Source: Tetrahymena elliotti 4EA
Lineage: Eukaryota; Ciliophora; Oligohymenophorea; Hymenostomatida; Tetrahymenidae
Length of the DNA: 64,000 nt
Reading direction: 5' to 3'
Assembly: GCA_000231825.2 (NCBI GenBank)
Contig: JH720307.1
Coordinates: 1,264,880-1,328,879, forward strand
This document shows positions 25,239 to 36,903 of the stretch, piece by piece. A program made the translations under genes and the position numbers. The notes under the pieces were generated by a model. It searched no databases. It worked only from the letters and a program-made list of their open reading frames with translations, and was not told the origin of the DNA. How positions within the stretch are numbered: the first letter of the stretch is position 1; each line of letters starts with the position of its first letter.

Positions 25239-28094
25239 TCAGTATCTAGACTCAACACTTTTGCTGCTTTGCTAATTGAAATTTAATGGCAGTAATGGTT
25301 ATGCTAAATAAAAAAATAATTAATATTTTAGATTAGTAAAAAGATAATTTACTTTTAGGATTTCTTTTAACCTCATTTTAGTTAGGAGTTGCATTCTATT
25401 TTTCTATAATCTCTAGTATGTTGTTAGTGTTAGGGTTGTTTTATAAAGGATTAAGCTAGATACCATTTATATTCTTTTTAATTACTTTAGGAGGAGGTAA
25501 AGACTGTAACTCTTCTTTGTATGAATAGCCTCCATAATTTCCTGTTCCGAATCTTTATTCTTTACCTTTTTTTAAAAATGATGAAAAATTAGAAAAAAGT
25601 TTTCATTATTTACTTTATTAATAATTATTAGTCATATCCATTAAAGATTTTTTAGATTATAATAGTTGTTTTTGTTATCTACCTCTTAAGTCTTATTCTA
25701 TATTTGATGTATTCTTTTTTGATTTTTTTGCATGAGTTGGGGAGTTTTCCAAAGAGTTTTCATCTAAAACTGAAGATTTTTCTCTAACTTTTCTATTTTT
25801 AGTCACTTTTGCTTCATTTTTGTTTTCAATTTAAAGTACTCTGGAATCTTTTTCTACTTCAACTTATTCTATAGCTAATAAATTAATAAATAATTAAGTA
25901 AATTTTAAGAAAAACAGGATTCAAAATAATACCTTATGTAGCAGGTAGTTTTGGTAATCTTAATTCTTTATTTTTAAAATAGAAAGGAGGGACTACATAA
26001 CAGTTTTTAGTGTCATTCCATTATGAGAGATTCTATTTAATAAAAAATATAGTTAAATATTAATAGCTCATTTGAAAATTCAATCAAAAATTCAGTAGAT
26101 TTAAACAAATAAAGAGGAATAAAATAAATAAATATTTACTCTAATATTTTCAAATTCTTCTTTCTTAAATACCATGTCAATAACAGCGTTTAGCAGCTTA
26201 TTTTCTCTCTCAAGTATTCTTACAGATTCTAAGATTTCGTCTTTTTCTTCTCTATGCTCTCTCTCTAAATCTTCTATTTCTTATGAAGATTATTTATATT
26301 TATTTTTTAGCTTCTTAATTATTTTTCTTTGGGCTTCAACTTCTTCTTAAAGATTTTAATAGTTTTTTTCAGCCTCAAGCATTTCTTCTTCTTTTTTTTT
26401 GTTATCCTAGATCAATTTTTCATGTTCCTTTTATTATTTCTTCAATTTCTTTTTTAAATCTTAATAAACCTTTTTTTCCTTTTCATCTCCTCCATTTCCT
26501 CCTACCATTTTATTTTTTTAGAATTCTTCTAATAATTATTACATTTTTAGTCTTTGTTCCATTTCTTCTTTTACTTTTTCTTACTGTTCTCTTAACTCAA
26601 GTTCCATTTTTTCTTTATCCTTGTTTAGCGCATTGTGGGCCTCTTTTAATTTCTCTATTTCTTCTATTTATATTTTTTTCTAACTTTAAGATAAATTTTT
26701 TGTTTATTTATTCTCGTAATCATTGGATTTGCCATTATTATTTTACAATAAACTCTTTAGTCTATTAATTTCTTCAGCATATTCTCTAAGAAGAGCATCT
26801 TTTGGATCTTCATTAATTTTAGGTTTATTTTGAATATTCTTAGCACGTGAAGCATATCTAAGTGTGCCCATAGTTTCATCATAATTATAATCAGCAGGAG
26901 AAATTGCAGCAATCATAATAGTCTTAGTATTACCACCAAGTGAATCTTACAATAATCTAGTTAATTTTGAATCTCTGTAAGGGATATGTTAGTGTTTACC
27001 ATCCACTAAAGCTTAAATAACATTTCCTAAGGCACTTAATGATAGATTAATTTTATTAGCTTCTTTTAATCTATCTCCTGAAGCTTATGTTTTGCTTTAT
27101 CTCTCGCTACCTGCTAAATCAACTAAATTTAGTTTACCTGCTTTAATCTTTTATCCTCCTTTTCCATCATCTTCACTAATTTCAATATAAATAGTAAATA
27201 TAGAGTGAGATCTCGAAGAATCCTTATTCATAGCAGTCTCTCCTATTATTTAAATTTTAAATTTATTTCTATCTTAAACACATAATCTTAAATTAGAAAT
27301 TAGAGAAATATTTTCTGGTTGTATTATTTAAGTTTGACAAAAAACCTAACAGAAATTGCACTGAAAATATTGCAATTCAATATAAAAAGAAAAGTTTTAT
27401 TTACCTGTAGAACGATTTTTATTTCCAATATACATTAAATTCTCCATTTCTTTGACTGATTTAACAATTACTTTATTTAAATCTTTAATGAAGATTCCTT
27501 TTTCAGGTGATTCTTTTAGTTCATATCTTGCTTTAACATCTTTTGAGAGTAAATCATGTATTTCTTCATTGTAAATTTCTATATATGAGCAGCGTACTAA
27601 AAATTCTTTTTTATTCTCATTTTCTATTACTTAAATTATGTGAGAAAAAGTCCTTGGGATGATACCTTTGTTTAATTCATCTGAAGGATCTCCCATCATA
27701 GTGTGAGTTTTACCACATCCTATTCATTTTCAAATTTTAATAATTAAAAACACAGAATCATGAAATTCGCAAAAATCTAAAACTAAAAAGCTAAATGAAG
27801 CATAACTTCTAAGTTACCTGTTTGTCCATATGCAAATATAGTTCCGTTATAACCCTCAAATACACTCTCAACTAAAGGAAAAGCAGTTGATTCATAAATT
27901 TGTTGCTAAGTAGAATCAGATCCAAATACATCATCATAAGCATGGACTTTTTATTTGTCAATTTCTCCAGGTTTAGATAATACAATTTAGTTGTTATCCT
28001 AATCTATGCTTATACATGATTAACAATTTTTGGATTTTTCATCTTTATTCATAGGTCTACAACGGACCATAACTTTAACACATTCTGAACTCAT
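25239..28094 (-). CDS. Kinesin-2 family motor protein, 777 aa
   Basis: Exons 28094..27818, 27719..27405, 27242..26140, 26032..25933, 25874..25614, 25565..25353, 25303..25239. The N-terminal motor starts [11 protein letters not shown]. It has the P-loop [11 protein letters not shown], switch [12 protein letters not shown], switch [11 protein letters not shown] and the [19 protein letters not shown] block. The neck [19 protein letters not shown] is diagnostic of kinesin-2 (KIF3A/B). A coiled coil of about 250 residues follows, interrupted by a flexible glycine patch (MVGGNGGDE). The globular tail has [16 protein letters not shown] and a basic Pro-rich C-terminus. Heterotrimeric kinesin-2 drives anterograde intraflagellar transport along ciliary microtubules. 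Introns split P-loop and switch I codons at phase 1. The last intron is needed to avoid an implausible hydrophobic end. Confidence 0.95.
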
Positions 28095-28850
28095 GTTTGA
28101 AAAATACAATAAAGGGAAGATTTACAATATATTTTAGTTTTTTTTAATTAAATAGTGATTTTAGAAATTAGAAATATTCGTTTAGAGCTAGCTAGCTGTT
28201 TGTTTTTTTTATTTGTTTTCGTTGCATTCATAAAGAAATAAAAAGTAGAATGAATGCTTTGAAAGACAATTAAATTTTAATTTGCACTTAAAAATAATAA
28301 ACTACATCATTTACAATAGTTATCTACCACAACCATCAATAAATTATTTATAAATTAATAAATATAGGTAATTCATAATCTCCAATTTCATTTACTATTT
28401 ATAAAATAATAAAATTAATAAATCTGTTAGATAGATATTAAGTTTTTTTAAATCTCTTTCCTTCATTCTTTCAAGTATTTGTTATTTTTATAATTTAATT
28501 TACAACTAATTAATACACTAATTAATGTGCGTGCATATTTTGTTGATTATTTGATTGATGGTAATATTGAGTAACTTTGAATGAATCAATCCAATCCATG
28601 CTTTAGAAGAAATCGTTATTAAATTTCAAAAAGGTTGAGCTTTTTTGTACAATAAAAGTATTAATGAAAGATATTAATTAATAACCATTCAATAAATGAA
28701 ATAGTTTATATACTCACTCTATTTATAAAAAGTTAATATAAATAATATGAATGATAAATAACTAACAAAGTAGCTAACTAACTAACTAAGATAGATACAT
28801 AGAAGAAAGAAAGAAACAGAGATGGGTACTATTTTAATTAGTATCCACTC
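28095..28850. other. Spacer: kinesin promoter and 3' end of splicing-factor gene
   Basis: AT-rich tandem minus-strand spacer. It contains short tetranucleotide runs (CTAA and GAAA units) around 28745-28815. No gene seen. Confidence 0.5.
28770..28817. repeat. Tetranucleotide microsatellite-like tract
   Basis: Tandem CTAA units followed by GATA and GAAA-like units. Simple-sequence DNA next to a gene 3' end; no function inferred. Confidence 0.5.
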
Positions 28851-30903
28851 TCATCTTATTCTATAATCCAGTTCCCCATCTAAGTATTTTTGCTCACTAA
28901 AATATTAAACTTGGACAGTTCTGTTGTTAAATAATCTTCCATTTAAATCCTTTTTGAATATAAAAAAAGCTAAAAAATTGTTTTTAATTCAAGATTTACT
29001 CTTCTTGCATCTCTTGCTGCATCAGTATTTTCATATTCTACAAAAATACGTCCTTGGCCTTTTACTTAATCATTTATATCACCAGGTCTTGGAATAGTGA
29101 TTTTTACTACTTTGCCATGCTTAGAGCATTCATCTTTTACATCTTCTTCTATTTATTTAAATTCTTCATCAATAATTAATTCTCCATCTGCTATCATATT
29201 GTGCAAAACAAGAATTCTTGTAGGAATTTAAACCTTTAAGCTTATCATCTTATTTTATTATGTTAAATTTTATCTAATTGCGTGAATCAAAAATAAATTT
29301 TACATTCTTGTTTGTGACTGGAGGGGCAGCTTCTAAACCTGGAATCAAAGTTAAATTAGCTGGTTGTTAAACTCCATCAACTCCTCCTTCTGAATCCTTT
29401 TTTTAACCTTAAAAATATAAATAAATAAAAATTTAAAAATAACCACTAATCTTTTTACCATTAGGATCTAATAAATTTAGAATATCGAATCTTCCACTTG
29501 CTGAAAAACCAGTAGCACCAGGATTAGCTAGATAATTAAAATTAAGTTATTTAAGTTATTTTATTAATTTAATTTACCACTTGAGGAAACTTCAGATGAA
29601 GATTTGGTATATTATACAGGTCTACCTACTTTTAAAGGTTATCCTAATAGAGTCACATTGACTAATGCATTAAGAGCTTTAGTAGCTTCTTCAGGCGTTC
29701 TAAATTCTGCGAAACCATAATTTCCTATGAAATTGTAAAAAAAATAATCAAGAAATGTTGAGATGAAATAAATCAAAACAATTTTAAAATGAAATACCTT
29801 CTGGGCTTATCCATATACTTACACAAGAATCACCTGGCTAATAAAAATAAAATAAAAAATTTAGTGAGCTTAAGTATTAATAACAAATAAATTCTGTATG
29901 AAACTAATTTTACAGTCTAAGTATTTTATAAAAAAAATAATTAATTTAATTGATTTATTAAATTAAAAACTAAATTACTTCTTGATTGACTTTAAGTTGT
30001 TTGAGGGCGCTGTTGATCATCAATTAGCACTAAGTTAAAAAATTTTTAATTTAAACTTAAAATAAGTTTTATCAAAAAATTACCTTGACTGGCTATAAAC
30101 CAGGAGGAATATTTCCTATATAAAGTTTTCTGTCACACTTTGAATTTTATAAATCTGGTAATCTGCTATTTTGCAACTTCATAAATAGATCTTTGAATTT
30201 GGGATTAAAATTAGGGTTATTTATCACATTTGAAAAGTCATTAACAACTTCTTGAGTTTATGAAGGTTCTTCTTTCTAAACAACTTCTTTTGGAGGACTA
30301 TCAAAAGCAAATCCTCCTCCTAATCTATTAAATAAATATTTATTATTATGTGCTTATTCCTTATGTATTTTTGAATACCCTCTTAAAGGTTAATTTCTTT
30401 TTCTGTCTCTTGAATTACTTTTAGTAAAAGATCTTTTTCTTTACATAAAATAATTATTAACTTATTAAAAATAAACTGACTTTTAAAGGAATTATTTTTT
30501 TACTTTCTTTGACTGTAAGAATTGCTCCTTCTTTTTCTATCTTAAGATTTTTCTCTATTTTTGGTATAAGATATTAGCATTCATTTATTATAATTTAAAT
30601 ATGTATTACCTTTTCTTTTTGTCCTTCTTATCTTTTTTATCCTTCTTATCATCTCTATCCCTACTATCTTTTCTATCTCTGCGGTCCTTAGATTCTTTTT
30701 TAGACTTTTTTTCTCTTGAATCTTTTCTATCTTTATGCTCTTTCTTGTCTTTCTTATCCTTTTTATCTTTTTTATCTTTCTTATCTTTTTTATCTTTTTT
30801 AGATCTAGAACTTTATAAAATGGTATTGAACTTAGTATTTTAATTATATTATTTTATGCAATTAATTTTACTCTGATCTTTTTCTTTCTCTACTAGAGCT
30901 CAT
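28851..30903 (-). CDS. U2AF large-subunit-like splicing factor, 452 aa, twelve exons
   Basis: Exons 30903..30872, 30810..30610, 30554..30504, 30438..30379, 30324..30084, 30029..29979, 29837..29798, 29724..29578, 29527..29444, 29407..29304, 29248..29000, 28949..28851. The N-terminus MSSSRERKRSDSRS gives way to a long KKD-repeat region instead of a classic RS domain. An RRM follows with RKLYIGNIPPGL (RNP2), PGDSCVSIWISPEGNYGFAEFRTPEEA (RNP1, split by an intron), as in U2AF65 RRM1. The C-terminus is a U2AF-homology motif: RILVLHNMI, EDVKDECSKHGKV, GRIFVEYE, and GRLFNNRTVQVQYF. U2AF65 binds the 3' splice-site polypyrimidine tract and SF1. I do not find a second canonical RRM; the 29304-29527 segment (about 60 residues) is too short. 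The small exons agree with the frame throughout. Confidence 0.9.
30613..30806 (-). repeat. Hexamer-like coding repeat encoding Lys-Lys-Asp units
   Basis: Inside exon 2 of the U2AF-like gene, units close to AAAGAT/AAGAAAGAT (minus strand) repeat and encode KKD and variants. On the plus strand it appears as TCTTTTTTA-like runs, which create a spurious Leu/Phe/Ser ORF. Confidence 0.8.
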
Positions 30904-31757
30904 ACGTTTATAATCAATCCTATCCTATTTATATAAAGCTATGTTTTTCAACAATTTAGATTGAAGAAAGTTTTTTTAGATTAATTGATTATTTTTGATT
31001 GATTAATATATCTTTATTAATTAGAATTGATTAATAAATAATAAATATCTTATATAACTATATGTCTATTAGTCTTTTTAACGAAAAAAAGAAATAATTT
31101 ATTCTATAAACAAAAAATGACTCAAGTGAAGTAAGTAAATGAAATTAAAGTTATTTTAAATTTCACTGGAAAACTTACATATTTATTTATTTGTTTTAAA
31201 AAAATAGCTTTTAAGTATTATTAATTAAAAATTAAAACAAATGATTAGATTCTTATGAAAAGTTAAATAAATTAATAAAATTTGGGTATTTTTATGGTAT
31301 ATTTTAAACATAAAAGAATGACTATTTATTTAGTCAAGGTTTGTTTATTTTATAATTAATACAGATCTTTACATTTAATAAATGTAAATTAGGAATGATA
31401 AATAATTAATGTAAAATCCGATAGAATTATCTTAAAATAGATATAAAAATGTAAAGCCAGATTTATTGAAGAATAATAAATAATTTAATGAATTGCTAAA
31501 AAATTACTATTTTCAAAATTTTTTTAATTACTTTTGAGGTAAATTTTAAAAAATAATCAATGTAGATTTTGTAGAATACACAATAAATTAATGAAAATAT
31601 ACATATATAGCTTCATAAAAATTGCAAAAAACTATTTCTTTGAATAAAAGGAAAATTAATAAGAATATTTATTATCTTATTATCTATCAAAATTTTATAT
31701 AAAATTGATACTTAATAATAAACATTTAAGTAGGTAACACTTTTCATTATTTTTTGT
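30904..31757. promoter_or_regulatory. Divergent promoter spacer
   Basis: The U2AF-like gene starts leftward at 30903 and the kinase-TPR gene rightward at 31758, so this 854-base spacer must hold both promoters. It is almost pure A/T. No specific motif can be named. Confidence 0.5.
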
Positions 31758-34700
31758 ATGATTTATCAGACTTCAGATGAAAATTCACAAAAAAATATGC
31801 AAGGAATCTAAGAAGAATAAAGTGATAACTAAAGTTAAGTAGTTGGCCCACAAACTAACTCTTAATTTGATGTTACAATAAATAAAAGAAATAGAAAAAA
31901 GCTTAATTTAAACTCCAAGCCATAAGAATACCCTTAGTATAATTTAATTTAAACAGATGTAGATAAAATTGGTGTGAGCTAAAACGTATTAGCTGATTAA
32001 AAAGATGTAGAGAACTAAGAAATAATTTAATAAGATATAACAGTTGACAGAAGGAATAAGAAAAAATATGTCGAGCTGAATGAAAGTGAATCATTATCAG
32101 ATATCTAAGCTAAATAAAACAAAGTTAGTTTTGAGAGCTATTAAAATGGTTCTGCTTTAGAATAAAGTAGTAGCGAGGTAACTGATTCAAATATATCAAG
32201 AGATGATGAACTAGAAAATATAGGAAGGGTTAGCACATCTAGGCAATCTAACAGACTTTTTTTATTCAATAGCAATGTTTCTTCTTCACATAGATTATTT
32301 TCAAAGCAACTTGAAAGAATGAAATCTAACAGTTCTTTAAATTTATAGCTAAATAAACTGGAATCAAAGTAAGATAGTTAGGAAGAAGAGGAAAACGATG
32401 TGGAGGAAGACGAAGATGATGAAGAAGTAGAATATGAAGATGAAGATGATGATAGCAAAAAAATAAATTATTAAAAAAGAGAGCAAGACACTAAATAAAA
32501 AAGCTGGAAAAAAAGATTGGCAAGTGATTATTTGATCTTAGAGATATTAGGAAACGGTGGATAAGGAAGAGTAGCAACATTTTTAGATAAAAATAATAAC
32601 AATATAATTGCACTAAAAGAGTTTTCAAGGATTGTAGACTTCGATAGAGAATGTTCAATTTATAAATTTTTATAAGAACATACAGGATTGCATGATTATA
32701 TTAACTTGATGCTAGATGAAGACAGAAGCTAAAGATAAATTAAAATGTAAATGGGTTGTTGTAATCTTTATGAGATGTATATTCAGATGAAAAATTTCAA
32801 TTGTTAATACCCAAAAAATTAGATATGTTGGGAGTAAGATCACCTAGTTAAAATATTTAGATAGCTCATTCATGGGCTTATAGCATTTCGAAGAAATAAA
32901 TTCTTTCATGGAGATATAAAGCCTCATAATTTAATGCTTTTTTCAGTTGAGAATGTATTTAATCACTATATGGTCAAATACATCGATTTGGGAGCTGCAG
33001 GATTTGAAGAGAAGGATTACTATGAATTCTACTCTGACCAATTTTACCATCCTGAATATTTAGATCTGATGGTCATGAAAGAGTATGTCCTGAGTGATGT
33101 AGAAGTTAACATTTGTGAAATTTTTGCAATCGTCCGCTCAATTTGGATTATAATATGCTTTGAAAGAGAAGATGTAAACAACTTTAAGTAGCATTATTCT
33201 CTTGATTTTGGAATACCATTCATCTAAAAAAAATACCCAAGGCTTGCTTCCCTCATTTAAAAAGTTGTTAATTTAAAAGGAGATTTAGACCTCATTGAAA
33301 ATATAATTAATGAAGATCAATGTAATTTTTATTATTTGAACATAATAAATGAGTTGAGTTAAACATGAAACAAGAAAAATTCTTTGTCGATTGATCAAAT
33401 ATTTTTCATAAAATATATACAAGCAAAGTTTACCTTTTTTAATTTTAATTTAAGAGTGTTGTTTGGAATTTTGTTTGTTTTAAAGAATATTTTTTTATTA
33501 AAAAAGTAACTGAATCAATTGTAAATCCTATGAATAGCTTGTGCTTGATTGATCCTTTAAAGATGGACGAATATCAATCAAAATATTGCCATTTTGATAT
33601 TACATAGAATTATTTAAAATTAAGTGAGTAAATGAAGGAGTTTATCTAAAATATTATCTAAATGAAGAAAGAAAAGTTCATTAACGAGTAAAGTGAAGAG
33701 TAATTATAGGAATTATTTGAAATTTTATACAGCTTGGGATAAGATCAGAGAGCTCTGGAAATATTTCATAAATTGGAAAGCTCTTATGATAAATAATTCA
33801 AGGTTTTACTGGGTCAAAAACAAAAGTCAAGTAACAAACAATTAACTCAAGAAGATATTTATGCAAAAGTTAGAGTTATTAAGGAGAGCATTATTTTGTT
33901 AAATGAAAAGGGTGAACTTGATAAAGCTATTTTTTGGAATAAAAATTTATTAAACTTGTTTTCTACTACTGAATGGAGAAATGATAGAGAAGCTATTTAA
34001 GCTACCATTTAATATTCTATTTTATTGAACACCAAAGGAGATGTTATGTCTTCTCTTTAAATGTCAAAAGATGCCAGAAATAAGTATAAAGAAATGATTT
34101 TTGAGGAAGTTTAATAAAATAAAGAAATTTTTAAGATTTAACTTCAAAGAGACTCTCTTTATGGATACATTTGCCAAGTCATAGGGCGTCTTTATGTTGA
34201 AATAAATTCTTATAGTAATGGCCTTAAATATTTAAAGCAAGCTTTATCCATTTTTGAATGTTTAAAAAAAGAAAATTTATCTGAAACAGAATTTGAAGAT
34301 TTAAATAATATGATTCAAATCACTCTTATTAAGCTTTCTCAAGCAAGTCTGTTTTTAAGACATAACAATAAAGCATTAGAATATATAGACTCTGCTATTT
34401 AAAAAGGAAAATTAATGTATGGAGAAAGATTAAACAAGTAGCTTGCTTCATGTTTGAATATTAAGTCTCATATTTTGAAGTAGTAGAACCAAGATTTGCA
34501 GGCTTTAGAACTTCAAAATAAATGCTTAGAAATTAGATTAAAAATACATAATTAACTAGATCATAGATTTATTTCTAATAGTCTCAATTCAATATCTCTT
34601 CTTGAAAGTAAGCTTGGTTTTCATGAATAGGCTCTTCTAAATCAAGAACAATGCTATTAAATGAGATTAAGACTTTACTAAAAAAATAACCCTTTTCACA

Positions 34701-36019
34701 ATTAGATAATAGCATGCTTAAGAAATTTTGGTATCATCTATTTGAAAAAAGGGGACAAAGAAAAATCAGAATAATATTTACTTTAAGCATTTGAGCTTGC
34801 TGAGAAAAGTAATGACTTATTCTCTAAAATGAATAGTCTAAAAATGTTAGAAAGATTTTACAAGCAAGTTCATCAAAATGAAAACTACAAAAAATATTAA
34901 AATTTAAGAATAAAAACAAAGTAGTAAATATTAGAAGTTAAAAAGAACATGCAGATTCAAAAGGATTATTAGAATTCAGTTATGCAATCAAGAAGAAAGA
35001 ATAGTTCACAATCAGAAATTATTGCAAGTAGTCCAATCAGCTAAAATTAATAAATAAGTGATGAAGAAAATGGAAACTTATCAGGTGAAACCAAAAAATT
35101 AAAAAAATCCAACTAGAAAAAATCATAAAAGGCATCTCATTAAAGCTTAGACCAGTCCCTATCAGATTAAATTTAACTAACTAAATCCTATCCAATAGAA
35201 ATAACGTAATCTGTAATAATAAATAATAAACCTAGTGATAAAAAAAACAAAAAATAAATAAAGTCTGCTTCTGTTATTTAATCTCCAGCAGCCAATTAGG
35301 ATGAGAGCGAAGCTGAAAAGACTCCAAAACCTAGACCCAAGTATAAAAAGAAAACTAGAAATATTTTGTAGAATTCAATAATAATGGAAGAAAATATCTA
35401 AGAAATTAAAGAAGAACTAAATGAAAAAACTGGATTTTAATAATTGCTTGAGAGTCAGCCGATTAAAGATTAGCAGATGTAAAAGTAAAATTATAAAAAA
35501 AGTGCTGCTAAAAAGAATTAAAAGAAAAAAAATATAAAATCCTAAACAGAAATAGAAGAAATAATAAACACAGAAGAATAAATGATCAATATTAATAGCA
35601 ACACTATTCCTCTGAAAAATAATTTTTAAAACTCAGAAAAAGAAATAGATACAAATGAGAATTTAATGGAAACATAAAAAATGAGTCAAAATAAATCAGA
35701 TAATATGTCTGATTTTGATTAAGATAAAAAATCTTTACAAGGCGTATTCTAGAGAGGTAAAACTTAATCCTATTCCGATCAAATATCTTATGGATATTCT
35801 AATATTAAACTATTAAATAGCAACAAAAGCACATTCCAATAATAAATTAATGATAAAAAGTAAAATAAAAGCAAAGGACATAAGTACCCAAAAGGAAAAA
35901 ACAACTATCTCAGCAAAAGTAATAAAGATATGCATCATCAATAAGAGTATGTTGAAGTAGTACAAACTGAATCCAAATTATAACCAACATAAGAATCTTT
36001 TGAAGAAAAAAAATGTTGA
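31758..36019 (+). CDS. Divergent protein kinase fused to TPR repeats, about 1370 aa
   Basis: Proposed exons 31758..33357 and 33507..36019. An acidic disordered N-terminus (VEEDEDDEEVEYEDEDDD) leads into a kinase-like domain. It has GNGGQGRVATF (glycine loop), IALKEF (Lys), FFHGDIKPHN (catalytic loop with Gly for Arg) and YIDLGAAG (DLG in place of DFG). C-terminal to it is an array of TPR-like helices (for example RALEIFHKLESSYD, YGYICQVIGRLYVEINSYSNGLKYLKQAL, and KALEYIDSAI), resembling kinesin-light-chain-type TPRs. A long Lys/Ser/Gln-rich tail ends in EEKKC. Without the intron the kinase ORF stops at TGA 33366-33368 and the TPR ORF would start at ATG 33530. A GTTAAA donor and AAAAAG acceptor join the two in frame. 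The spacing (about 150 bases) favours one gene, but two genes cannot be excluded. Confidence 0.8.
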
Positions 36020-36903
36020 TTTATTAATTTTTTATTTTATATAATAATAATATTTTACTGTTAATATTTATTTTTACATTTTTGCCTCAAACAAGATTTC
36101 TCTTTTATATCAAATTTTGATTTCTAAAAAGCTGTTAACTATACCATCATTAAATATTTTGTTATTTTTATTGTTTGGAATTAATTAGAACAAAACTAAA
36201 TAATAAGTTAGTTTAAAATTTAGAACAATTTCATTAAAATTAAGATCTTTAACAGATTAGAAAAAATTTGATTTATATTTGTCATTAACATTTAGTTGAT
36301 TAGTTCTTATTTAAATTTTGCCAACAAATTTTTTATCTTTTTTCAAAAGTTTTAAATCTAAAATGCTTTGAGCCATAAACAAATATTTGTTTATCAACTT
36401 TTTTAAAAAACTTGGATAATTAGATTTTTATAATTTAGTTTAAAATTTTGAAAAATTTTATAGAAGTAACATTATTTATTAACTAATAGAAAATATTTGA
36501 TTTTAATTTATCATAAATAATTAAAACATTTGTTGAATTATGAAGAACATATCTTTATAATTATTGAGTAATAACAACTTCAAATAAAACTCCAATGAGC
36601 TTTTTATGGAAAATTTATTTTTATTTTTTAAAAATTTAGAATCAATCTATATTATCTTATTTGACAGGATTTATTTAACTCTTTTTAATGTTATAGTTTA
36701 TGTATTTGTTTTCTATATTGTTTCAATAATAAATAACTAACACTATTATTTTATTTAAAAAGCTAAATAAAGTTCAGGTTTAGACACAAAAATATATTAT
36801 TTTTTCAGAAAGATTTTGCACTCTTTTCCATGATTTTATTAACTTACTTTATGTTTATTAAACCTTTTTTTATGGTGAGATAATAAATTTTATTAAAATA
36901 TAT
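36020..36903. other. AT-rich spacer
   Basis: Tandem plus-strand spacer of about 880 bases, dominated by T-rich runs. No gene, RNA or repeat of note. Confidence 0.5.

Noticed and set aside
30601..30843. Plus-strand ORF of Leu/Phe/Ser repeats resembling a membrane protein
   Set aside because: It is the antisense shadow of the KKD-repeat exon of the minus-strand U2AF-like gene.
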